A DNA stretch of 64,000 bases from Nitrospirillum amazonense. GTDB taxonomy: Bacteria; Pseudomonadota; Alphaproteobacteria; Azospirillales; Azospirillaceae. Positions 16,602 through 24,043 of this stretch are shown here, piece after piece. Every line of letters begins with the position of its first letter. Position 1 is the stretch's first letter. The stretch lies in contig NZ_VITV01000003.1 in assembly GCF_007828035.1 (NCBI RefSeq), positions 496,001-560,000 of the forward strand, given 5' to 3'. The position numbers and the translations under genes are program-made. The notes under the pieces are model-generated. The model was given only the letters and a program-made list of their open reading frames with translations. It made no database searches and was not told where the DNA came from.

Positions 16602-17090
16602 ATGCGCGACGGGAAGAAGTTGGGGGTCGCCTTGGCCCTGGGCGCCGGTCTGGCGCTGGGCGGCTGTTCCAGCGAGGAGCCGATGGGCCCCGGCCCCGAC
16701 CAGAAGATGTTGCAGGCCGCCTGCGCCTTGGAACTGCACACCACGCGCCCCACCGGCACCGACGTGCTGACCATGTACCGCATCGAATTGCCGCTGACGC
16801 CGGTGGACGTACGCCGTGTCGAATCCACCGTCCTGGCCGATGGGCGCGACACCTATTACGTGCGCGCCAAGTTCAACGGCCAGGTCTGCATCGGCGGCGA
16901 CGTCACCCTGGTGTCATTGGCGGGCGGCAAGGTGCATGTTCACTATGAGATCGCGGATCTGGCGCATCTGGACATGATGGGAAAGCCCATCTTCGTGCGC
17001 CTGACCCTGGACGATACCTTCGACTACACCCCCGGCCAAATCGTGAACCGCACAGCCGGCGGCAACCATTATGGATTCTTGCTGAAATAA
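16602..17090 (+). CDS. Putative lipoprotein of unknown function
   Basis: A 162-aa protein with a lipoprotein signal peptide: positive start (MRDGKK), hydrophobic stretch and lipobox LALGGC at about residue 22. The mature part has no motif I recognise. It contains one more Cys pair (one early, one in NGQVCIGG) that might form a disulfide in the periplasm. It lies 92 bp after the DUF1295 gene with no clear promoter between them, and its 3' end overlaps the convergent DUF2177 gene by 22 bp. Confidence 0.7.
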   Translation: MRDGKKLGVALALGAGLALGGCSSEEPMGPGPDQKMLQAACALELHTTRPTGTDVLTMYRIELPLTPVDVRRVESTVLADGRDTYYVRAKFNGQVCIGGDVTLVSLAGGKVHVHYEIADLAHLDMMGKPIFVRLTLDDTFDYTPGQIVNRTAGGNHYGFLLK

Positions 17091-17479
17091 AGGGCAGCGG
17101 CGCAGCCGGCCGCCGCCGCCACGGCGGTCAGAATCGTGCCCCACGCCATATCCAGCGCGCTCAGCCGGGCGGACCATAGGCGCAAGGTGGCGTGGTTGGT
17201 AAGGTCGTACGTGCCATAGGTGAGAAGACCGAACACCGCGCCGCGCATCAGCGCCTGCATCAGCGGTGCCTCCGATCGCGTCGCCGGTTCCACACAAAAG
17301 AAGATGATGCCGCCCGCCATGAGCAGGTAGAACACGGCAGCCGGCCCCAGGCGCGGCTGGGGTGCCACCATGTCGCCCATCACCTGGCGGTAAAACCCAA
17401 CCATGCGGGTCAGCCAGACGGCATCCAGGGCCAGGAAGGCGATAAGGGTCGCCGCGTAGATCGCGGCCTGGCGCAGCAC
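17069..17479 (-). CDS. DUF2177 family membrane protein
   Basis: A 136-aa inner-membrane protein with four hydrophobic helices and the family signatures FLALDAVWLTRMVGFYR near the start and FGLLTYGTYDLTNHATL in the third helix. Function unknown; homologues recur in sigma-E/ChrR stress regulons. I chose the GTG at 17479 (VLRQAAIYAATL) because it matches family length and lies about 65 nt downstream of an ECF11-type promoter (17553-17580). The frame remains open to 17593, but that would place the start upstream of the promoter. Confidence 0.83.
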   Translation of the reverse strand: MLRQAAIYAATLIAFLALDAVWLTRMVGFYRQVMGDMVAPQPRLGPAAVFYLLMAGGIIFFCVEPATRSEAPLMQALMRGAVFGLLTYGTYDLTNHATLRLWSARLSALDMAWGTILTAVAAAAGCAAALYFSKNP

Positions 17480-17552
17480 TGGTCCCAAGGCCTTTTCCTC
17501 CCCGCAAAGCCAAAAAGAAAAACGCCCCGCGCCTGGGCACGGGACGTTTCTC

Positions 17553-17580
17553 AATACGCGTCGGCGATGCGGATGGATCA
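17553..17580 (-). promoter_or_regulatory. ECF11-type promoter for DUF2177 gene
   Basis: On the minus strand TGATCC (17580-17575) is followed after 16 bp by CGTATT (17558-17553). It matches the two elements at 14212-14280 in both boxes and spacer, and lies upstream of another gene family associated with the ChrR regulon. This is the third copy in 3.4 kb. Confidence 0.7.
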
Positions 17581-17589
17581 GCCCGGCGC

Positions 17590-17826
17590 TCACCGGACCG
17601 GCGAGCGGGTCAGCGACTTGATGCGGCCACGCGGGTTGCCGGACATGGCGGCGATTTCGCGGTCCTGCGCCTCGATGATGGCGCGGGCGGGCTCGTCACC
17701 GTCCAGGCCGCCCAGTTCGGACGAGGGGACGCGGCGGTTGGACGACCGCGAACCATCGTCATACAGGACGTCGAACAGGACGAATTCGCTGACGGACTTG
17801 GATTTCGGCTTGCTGCTGCGGCCCAT
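17590..17826 (-). CDS. Small conserved hypothetical protein
   Basis: A 78-aa basic, soluble protein with no signal peptide or helix. It begins MGRSSKPKSKSVSEFVLFDVLYDDGSRSSNRRVP and has an acidic middle and basic end. I recognise no domain. It is supported as a gene by a strong ribosome site (GAGGAGG about 7 bases before the ATG at 17826) and by coding character between two well-defined genes. It lies 49 bp downstream of the helicase on the same strand and could be co-transcribed with it. Confidence 0.65.
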   Translation of the reverse strand: MGRSSKPKSKSVSEFVLFDVLYDDGSRSSNRRVPSSELGGLDGDEPARAIIEAQDREIAAMSGNPRGRIKSLTRSPVR

Positions 17827-17875
17827 GGGGACCTCCTCTTCCTAAAGAACCATCACAACTCAGGCGTGGTACGGC

Positions 17876-19483
17876 TCAGCGGCGGCGACGCGGGCGGTTG
17901 CGATCCTCGCGCGCCGGCTGCTGCTGGTCTTCGTTGGCGTTCAAGGCCGCCACGAAACTGGAGAACTGGGTGCCACGACCATCCTGGACGGGGCGTGGCG
18001 CGGCCGGACGGGGGGCGTTCGGACGCTGCCCCTGCGGCTGGGCCGGACGCTGGCCCTGGGGACGGGCTTGCTGCTGCTGGCGGCCACCTTCAGGCCGTGC
18101 GCCCTCGGGGCGCGGACCCTGGCCCTGCGGGCGGTTGCCCTCGGCGCGAGGACGCTGACCGTCGGCACGGGCGGGCCGCTGGCCGTCGTTACGGGCGGGC
18201 CGCTGGCCCTGGGGCCGAGCCTCCGCCTGGCCCTCGGCGCTGCGCTGGCCGCGGGGCTGCCCGCGACCGCCATTGCCGCCGCCGTTGCGCGGCTGGCGGG
18301 CCGGCAGGGGCGGACGGCTCACCGGGGCGGCGGCGGCCTGGGGCGTGGCCTCGGGCCGCTCACCCACCGGGATGGACTTGCGGATCAGCTTCTCGATATC
18401 GCGCAGGTAGATGCGCTCATCCCCGTCGGCCGTGCACAGCGACACGGCAACGCCGGAGGCGCCGGCGCGGGCGGTGCGGCCGATGCGGTGGACATAGGTC
18501 TCCGGCTCGTTGGGCAGCTCAAAGTTCACCACGTGGGTGACGCCGTCCACGTCGATGCCGCGCGCCGCGATGTCGGTCGCCACCAGCACCCGGACGGTAC
18601 CGGCGCGGAAACCGTCCAGCGCCTTCTGCCGGGCGTTCTGCGACTTGTTGCCGTGAATGGCGGCGGCCTCGATGCCCGCCTGCTCCAGCTGGGCCGACAC
18701 GCGGTTGGCGCCATGCTTGGTGCGGGTGAAGACGATGCTGCGCTGCATGCCGGCATCGCCGCGGATCAGGTCGACCAGCACGTGGCGCTTTTCCGCCGCC
18801 GGCACGAAGATGACCTTCTGCTCGATGCGCTCCGCCGTGGTGGAAACGGGCGTGACCTCGACCCGCAGCGGGTCGCGCAGCATCTTGCCCGCCAGTTCCG
18901 ACACGTCGGCCGGCATGGTGGCGGAGAAGAACAGCGTCTGCCGGTTGACCGGCAGCTTGGCCATGATCTTCCGCAGGCTGTGGATGAAGCCCATGTCCAG
19001 CATGCGGTCGGCTTCGTCCAGCACCAGCACCTCGACCTTGTCCAGGCGCACGTGGCCCTGGGTCATCAGGTCCAGCAAGCGGCCGGGGGTGGCCACCAGG
19101 ATATCGATGCCGTTGGCCAGCGCCTTCACCTGGCTGCCCTGGCCGACGCCGCCCAGGATGACGGTGTGGCTGAGCTTCAGGCCCACGCCGTAGTTGGTGA
19201 TGCTCTCGCCGATCTGCACCGCCAGCTCACGCGTCGGGGTCAGGATTAGGGCGCGGGGCATGCGCAGCGGCAGGGCCGACGGGGCGGCCCCCAGGCGCTG
19301 CAGGATGGGCAGGGTGAAGGCGGCGGTCTTGCCGGTGCCCGTCTGGGCGATGCCCAGGATGTCGCGGCCCTCCAGCGCATGGGGAATGGCCCGCGCCTGG
19401 ATGGGGGTGGCGGTGTGATGGCCCAGCTGGGCCAGGGCGGCCTGAATCTCAGGCCGCAGGGAAAGGGTGTCGAAAGCGGTCAA
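17876..19483 (-). CDS. rhlE: DEAD-box ATP-dependent RNA helicase, RhlE type
   Basis: A 535-aa RNA helicase that unwinds structured RNA, often in cold adaptation and ribosome or RNA turnover. The core (1-~375) shows the Q motif, Walker A AQTGTGKT at 46-53, PTRELA, VLDEADRMLDMGF, SAT, and the C-terminal motif HRIGRTARAG. After residue ~385 comes a long tail of GQRP/ARxDGQRP/RPQGQ repeats ending RNRPRRRR, an RNA-binding low-complexity region. The start at 19483 is TTG; the N-terminus (TAFDTLSLRPEI) matches RhlE proteins and no upstream ATG is available. Confidence 0.92.
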   Translation of the reverse strand: MTAFDTLSLRPEIQAALAQLGHHTATPIQARAIPHALEGRDILGIAQTGTGKTAAFTLPILQRLGAAPSALPLRMPRALILTPTRELAVQIGESITNYGVGLKLSHTVILGGVGQGSQVKALANGIDILVATPGRLLDLMTQGHVRLDKVEVLVLDEADRMLDMGFIHSLRKIMAKLPVNRQTLFFSATMPADVSELAGKMLRDPLRVEVTPVSTTAERIEQKVIFVPAAEKRHVLVDLIRGDAGMQRSIVFTRTKHGANRVSAQLEQAGIEAAAIHGNKSQNARQKALDGFRAGTVRVLVATDIAARGIDVDGVTHVVNFELPNEPETYVHRIGRTARAGASGVAVSLCTADGDERIYLRDIEKLIRKSIPVGERPEATPQAAAAPVSRPPLPARQPRNGGGNGGRGQPRGQRSAEGQAEARPQGQRPARNDGQRPARADGQRPRAEGNRPQGQGPRPEGARPEGGRQQQQARPQGQRPAQPQGQRPNAPRPAAPRPVQDGRGTQFSSFVAALNANEDQQQPAREDRNRPRRRR

Positions 19484-19894
19484 TGTCTTGGAATCCCAGG
19501 GCGACGCGCCGGCCGCGTTCGTTTCTCGCGGCCGCGGATCGCGGTCAAGCCCTTGCCCGGGCGCGTGCCGGCAGGCATGTGTCAGAAGGTCGAGTATGCC
19601 CTGGGTGCTACAGGGGCGATTTGGCCGCCACCGCTACGCGCCACCCGGGGGATACCGCCAGGCCCAGCGGCCCGGCATGGGAACGGATGATGCCATCCAT
19701 TCCCTAAGACCGCATAAGTGGCTGTGACCGGTCCCAGGTACAAGGGAAATCGCTCGAAGCCCCCCGAATTGCTGCCATGCCCCGGCGTGGGTGGCCGTTG
19801 TCACACAACCGCCAAGCTTGTTCGCCAGGGTGCTCACCCCCCAACGCAGCGACATCGCGTTTGCATGCGCCTACAATTCCCCGTAGAAAAGCCC
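19484..19894. other. Intergenic region between helicase and cobalamin riboswitch
   Basis: This 411-bp stretch separates the divergent helicase gene from the riboswitch leader, so it should hold both promoters. I see no convincing protein-coding frame or RNA gene and no clear -35/-10 pair. A long 5' leader for the helicase mRNA is possible, as seen for other cold-responsive helicases, but nothing in the sequence proves it. Confidence 0.4.
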
Positions 19895-20096
19895 TGACGG
19901 TTCCCGCCCTGACCGGGCGGGATGAAAAGGGAACGCGGTGGGGAATCCCCTCCCCGACGCCGCGGCTGCCCCCGCAACTGTGAACGGCGAGCCCGACACC
20001 ATCCCCGCGCATGCTATCGCGGCGGGGATCGAAGCCACTGGGAAACCGGGAAGGCGGTGCCAGGGTGATGACCCGTGAGCCAGGAGACCTGCCGTC
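19895..20096 (+). ncRNA. Cobalamin (AdoCbl) riboswitch
   Basis: The leader of the TonB receptor carries the class hallmarks in order: a 5' GGTTCCCG...GGGAAC paired element, the conserved core GCTGCCCCCGCAACTGTGA (19965-19984 area), GCCACTGG followed by AAACCGGGAAGG, and the B12 box GAGCCAGGAGACCTGCC at 20077-20093. Order and spacing fit the family well. High cobalamin should reduce expression of the downstream receptor. About 155 nt separate the B12 box from the start codon, enough for an expression platform. Confidence 0.93.
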
Positions 20097-20249
20097 ACGC
20101 CGTGGTCACGCACGGGCACATTGGGCGGGGTGCACCAGTGGGGAAAGGGCGCCCGCCGTCCCGGCCGCTTGGGGGATATCCAGGCCGGTGGATGGGCGAT
20201 CCGGTCTTTGGCCCGTGGTGACGTGTCACGTTGCCAGAGGCCAACAAAC

Positions 20250-22292
20250 ATGGGTCGTTTCGTTCCCGGAATAACAACCGCGCTGCTGGTCTTGACCAGC
20301 CCGGCGGCCTTCGCCGCCACCGACGATGCCGCCGACACCGCGTCCAACACCGTCGACGACGTGCTGGTTACCGCCGCCCGCCGCGATCTCATCGGCGCCG
20401 CCGCCACCTCCAGCCAAGGGGTGGTGGTGAAGGAGGAACTGGAGTTGCTGCCGGCCTACCGTGTGGGCCAGATGCTGGAGACCGTGCCGGGCCTGGTGGT
20501 CACCAGCCACAGTGGCGAGGGCAAGGCCAACCAGTATCTGCTGCGTGGCTTCAACCTGGACCACGGCACCGACATGGCCACCAGCGTGGACGGCATGCCG
20601 GTGAACATGCGCACCCATGCGCATGGCCAGGGCTACACCGACCTGAATTTCGTGATTCCCGAACTGGCCCGCGGCATCGGCTACACCAAGGGCCCCTACT
20701 TCGCGGCGCAGGGCGACTTCTCCGCCGTCGGTTCCATCCAGATGGCTTACCTGGACCAGCTTCCGGCCCAGGTGGCGCTGACGGCGGGCACGCTGGGCTA
20801 TCAGCGTGCCTTCGCCGCCGGCGCTACGGCGTTGGGCGCCGGCCAGCTGATGGCGGGCGGTGAGCTGGTGCATTATGACGGGCCCTGGGACCATCCGGAC
20901 AATTTGCGCAAGGGCAATGCCGTGCTGCGCTACAGCCAGGGCGCGCGGGCCGACGGCTTCAGCGTCACGGCCATGTATTACCGTGGCCTGTGGAACGCCA
21001 CCACCGACCAGCCGGAACGCGCCATCGCGCAAGGCCTGATCGGCCGCTATGGCACCCTGGACCCCACGGATGGCGGCCAGGCGCGGCGCATGAGCCTGTC
21101 GGGCACCTTTGCCATGCCGGTGGATGCCGGCTGGCTGGCTGGCGGCGAGGTGACGGCCAACGCCTATGTTATCAACAACCAGCTGACGCTGTGGAACAAC
21201 TTCACCCATTTCCTGGACAATCCCGTCCAGGGCGACCAGCACGCCCAGGATGAGAACCGCATGGTTGCCGGCGGCGCCATCAGCTACAGCCGTCCCTTGA
21301 ACCTGCTGGGCCTGGACCATGAGGTGGTCGCCGGCCTGGACACCCGCTTCGACGATGTGCATGTCGACCTGCGGGCGACCCGAGCCCGCGTGGCCTATGC
21401 CCAGCTGAGCAACGACAACGTTCAGGAGACCGGCGGCGGCGCCTATGTCCAGGCGACCAGCCATTGGACGCCTTGGCTGCGGACCGTGGTGGGCATGCGG
21501 GAGGACTACCTGGCCGCCACCGACCACGGCAGCAACGCCGGCGTGGTGGCGGCCCGCCTGTTCCAGCCGAAGGGCAGCGCCATCGCCACCCTGTGGCAGG
21601 GAACTGAGGTCTACCTCAGCGCCGGCCGCGGCTTCCACAGCGACGACGTGCGGGGAGCGTCGCAGGGGAACGCCCCCTTGCTGGCCAAGGCCGATGGCGA
21701 GGAGGTGGGCATCCGCAGCACCATCCTGCCCAACCTGACCGCCACGCTGACGGCCTTCCAGATGGATTTCGCGTCGGAGCTGACCTACGACGCCGACGTC
21801 GGCCAGACGGAGGCGGGGCGCCCCAGCCGCCGGCGCGGGGTGGAGCTGAATACCACCTACAACCCATTCGGCTGGCTGGAATTCTACGGCAGCGTCGCCT
21901 TCAGCCACGCCCGCTATACCGATAGCGATCCAGCCGGCAGCTTCATCCCCGACGCGCCCAAGCTGATCGGCTCGCTGGGGATCTATCTGCGCGATCTCGG
22001 CCCCTGGTCAGGTGGCGTGGAGTACCGCTATTTCGGCGCCCACCCGCTGGTCGAGGACAACAGCGTGCACTCGGCGGGCAGCCAGGAATGGAACCTGACG
22101 GCCAACTACACGCTGCAAAGCGGCCTGCGCTTCGGCATCGGCCTCTACAACGTCTTCGACAGCAAGGATGACGCCGCCGACTATTATTACACCGACCGCC
22201 TGAAGGGCGAACCGGCGGAAGGTGTCGGCGATCTGCACGCCCACCCGCTGGAGCCCCGCTCCGTCCGGTTTACCGTGGCCCAAAGTTTCTGA
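20250..22292 (+). CDS. TonB-dependent outer-membrane receptor under cobalamin control
   Basis: A 680-aa receptor with a signal peptide ending AAFAA, an N-terminal plug (VDDVLVTAARRDLIGAAATSSQG; YRVGQMLETVPGLVV; YLLRGFNLDHGTDMATSVDGMPVNM) and a 22-strand-type barrel ending in Phe (VRFTVAQSF). The upstream riboswitch points to cobalamin, cobinamide or cobalt as the cargo. The sequence does not look like classical BtuB; it resembles the group of riboswitch-linked receptors with a long extracellular GFNLDHGTD segment. No Btu ABC transporter genes are adjacent. The start ATG at 20250 has AGAGG upstream; the frame is open to 20121, but that part is leader RNA. Confidence 0.88.
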   Translation: MGRFVPGITTALLVLTSPAAFAATDDAADTASNTVDDVLVTAARRDLIGAAATSSQGVVVKEELELLPAYRVGQMLETVPGLVVTSHSGEGKANQYLLRGFNLDHGTDMATSVDGMPVNMRTHAHGQGYTDLNFVIPELARGIGYTKGPYFAAQGDFSAVGSIQMAYLDQLPAQVALTAGTLGYQRAFAAGATALGAGQLMAGGELVHYDGPWDHPDNLRKGNAVLRYSQGARADGFSVTAMYYRGLWNATTDQPERAIAQGLIGRYGTLDPTDGGQARRMSLSGTFAMPVDAGWLAGGEVTANAYVINNQLTLWNNFTHFLDNPVQGDQHAQDENRMVAGGAISYSRPLNLLGLDHEVVAGLDTRFDDVHVDLRATRARVAYAQLSNDNVQETGGGAYVQATSHWTPWLRTVVGMREDYLAATDHGSNAGVVAARLFQPKGSAIATLWQGTEVYLSAGRGFHSDDVRGASQGNAPLLAKADGEEVGIRSTILPNLTATLTAFQMDFASELTYDADVGQTEAGRPSRRRGVELNTTYNPFGWLEFYGSVAFSHARYTDSDPAGSFIPDAPKLIGSLGIYLRDLGPWSGGVEYRYFGAHPLVEDNSVHSAGSQEWNLTANYTLQSGLRFGIGLYNVFDSKDDAADYYYTDRLKGEPAEGVGDLHAHPLEPRSVRFTVAQSF

Positions 22293-23018
22293 TCACCACA
22301 GGTCGGCCAGCCCCTCCTCCATCACCAGATCGGTGGGGGGCTGGCCCTTCCCTTCCATCCAGGCCGGTCCCATCCAGGCCACGGCGGCCGCGTGACCGCT
22401 GGACAGGTCGCGCACCCACAGCCGGCAAGCCTGGCCCGCCGGCAGGGAGCCGCCGCCGCGGACCAAGGTCGGGCCATCCGGCGCGATCGCGAAGCTGTCG
22501 GTGGGCAACGACAGGCCCAGGCCCAGGGCCTTGATGTAGGCCTCCTTCAGGGTCCAGAAGGTCACCAGATCCCGCCCGCTGCGCCCGGCGGGGCGGGCAT
22601 CCAGCCAAGCCAGTTCCTCCGCCGCGAACATGGCCGCCGCCAACTCCGCCCCGATGCGGCGTTCGCCGCGCTCCACATCCACGCCTATCCGTGTGCCAAC
22701 CTCCAGGGTCACGGCACAGGCCACCAGGCCGTCGGTGTGCGACAGGTTGAAATCCAGCCCCACCGGCGCGTCCACCAGACCAGGCTTGCCCTGCGGTGTG
22801 AGGGGGGCGAAGGCCAGCGCCGCCGGCGGCCGGCCCAGCAGGCGGCCCAGCCACAGCCGGGCCAGGCCGTGGGCCGCCACATATTCCCGCCGGTTGACCT
22901 CGAACACAAAGCGACGGGCCCGCGCCCGTTCCCCCTCATCCAGCAGGGGCCACAGGCGGTCATAGGCCGCGTCATCCAGCGTGCTCAGGGGCAGGGTCCG
23001 CAGCAGCGGCATGGTCAT
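22293..23018 (-). CDS. 4'-phosphopantetheinyl transferase (Sfp/AcpT superfamily)
   Basis: A 241-aa enzyme that moves phosphopantetheine from CoA to a carrier-protein serine. The Sfp-type signatures are present: NLSHTDGLVACAV, the metal site GVDVE, and the FWTLKEAYIKALG motif. Two-domain Sfp length argues for secondary-metabolite or general carrier proteins. No polyketide or peptide synthetase gene is in the window, so its target is elsewhere. Starts at 23018 or 23012 are possible; the frame is open to 23081. Its stop is immediately next to the stop of the convergent TonB receptor. Confidence 0.9.
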   Translation of the reverse strand: MTMPLLRTLPLSTLDDAAYDRLWPLLDEGERARARRFVFEVNRREYVAAHGLARLWLGRLLGRPPAALAFAPLTPQGKPGLVDAPVGLDFNLSHTDGLVACAVTLEVGTRIGVDVERGERRIGAELAAAMFAAEELAWLDARPAGRSGRDLVTFWTLKEAYIKALGLGLSLPTDSFAIAPDGPTLVRGGGSLPAGQACRLWVRDLSSGHAAAVAWMGPAWMEGKGQPPTDLVMEEGLADLW

Positions 23019-23240
23019 CCGTTCAGGCGACAGGGGATCAGAAAGCCCGGCCAGAACAGGCGCCCGGCCGCCCCCTGTCAAGGGCCCGGTCCCCCGGCCC
23101 CCAACCGACGCGGTAATCCATATATTGCCCCGCTACGGCTGGGGATATCCCCATCGCCGAAGGTATTGCCGCCCTATCCGGAAAATGATCCCCCGAATCC
23201 CCAAGGAACACGGCGTGCGGCCAGCCTGTTGAAGCGCAGC

Positions 23241-23969
23241 ATGACCGTGACCGGAGCCCCGACGACTATGCCCAACCGCCGCAACGCCCGCCGCATCCTG
23301 GCCGCCACAGTGGCGCTGGCGACCGTGTCCGCCGCGCTCACCGCCCAGGCGCAGACGGCCGATCCGGCGGGCTGGGGTCCCTTGCTGAGCGTCGGGCCGG
23401 TGGTCAGCACCCTGGGCCTGGGGGCGGAGGTCGGTGCCCGCTTCGATGACCGTTTCGGCCTGCGCCTCAACGCCAACGGCTTCAGCTTTTCCGCCAACCA
23501 CACGGTGCGCGACGTCCGCTATGACGGCGACGCCACGCTGGAGTCCTTCGGCCTGCTGGCCGACCTGCATCCCTTCGGCGACGGCTGGCGCGTAACCGCC
23601 GGCGCGCGCCTGAACCTGAACGAGGTCGACCTGAAGGGCACGCCGCGGAACGCCACCTACACCATCCACGGCATGACCTACACCGCCAGCGAGGTCGGCA
23701 GCCTGAACGGCAAGATCGCCTTCAACCGCTTCGCCCCTTACGTCGGCGTGGGCTACGAGGGCGCGGTGGCCGACCACTGGCGCTTCGGCTTCGACCTCGG
23801 CGCCATGTACCACGGCACGCCCAAGGTCTCCCTCGACGCCAGCGGCCCCGTCACCACCACCCCCGACTTCGAAAGCCGCCTAGAAGCCGAGCGCCAGGAA
23901 CTGCGCGATGATGTGAAGGACTACAGCTGGTACCCGGTGTTGAGCCTGACGGTGAAGTACGTGTTCTGA
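23241..23969 (+). CDS. Outer-membrane beta-barrel protein (OmpW-like)
   Basis: A 242-aa exported protein. A signal peptide (ARRILAATVALATVSAALTAQAQT) is followed by alternating amphipathic strands rich in Gly, Tyr and Phe (GPLLSVGPVVSTLGLGAEVGARF; FAPYVGVGYEGAVADHWRFGFDLG) and a C-terminal LTVKYVF ending in Phe, the signal for barrel assembly. Size suggests 8 strands. A coiled stretch (ESRLEAERQELRDDV) sits just before the last strands. Starts at 23241 or 23268 are possible. The function is unknown. A hairpin follows at 23994-24013. Confidence 0.75.
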   Translation: MTVTGAPTTMPNRRNARRILAATVALATVSAALTAQAQTADPAGWGPLLSVGPVVSTLGLGAEVGARFDDRFGLRLNANGFSFSANHTVRDVRYDGDATLESFGLLADLHPFGDGWRVTAGARLNLNEVDLKGTPRNATYTIHGMTYTASEVGSLNGKIAFNRFAPYVGVGYEGAVADHWRFGFDLGAMYHGTPKVSLDASGPVTTTPDFESRLEAERQELRDDVKDYSWYPVLSLTVKYVF

Positions 23970-23993
23970 AGTGAAACGGGCTGAAACGAAGAC

Positions 23994-24013
23994 GGGCGCC
24001 GTCGCCGGCGCCC
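23994..24013. terminator. GC-rich hairpin between convergent genes
   Basis: GGGCGCC and GGCGCCC form a 7-bp stem with a 6-base loop, 24 bp after the barrel-protein stop and 30 bp from the convergent phosphatase stop. A weakly T-rich tract follows only on the minus strand, so it is probably a shared, modest terminator. Confidence 0.55.
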
Positions 24014-24043
24014 GCTCCGCTTAAATCTGAACCCCTCGGCCAC

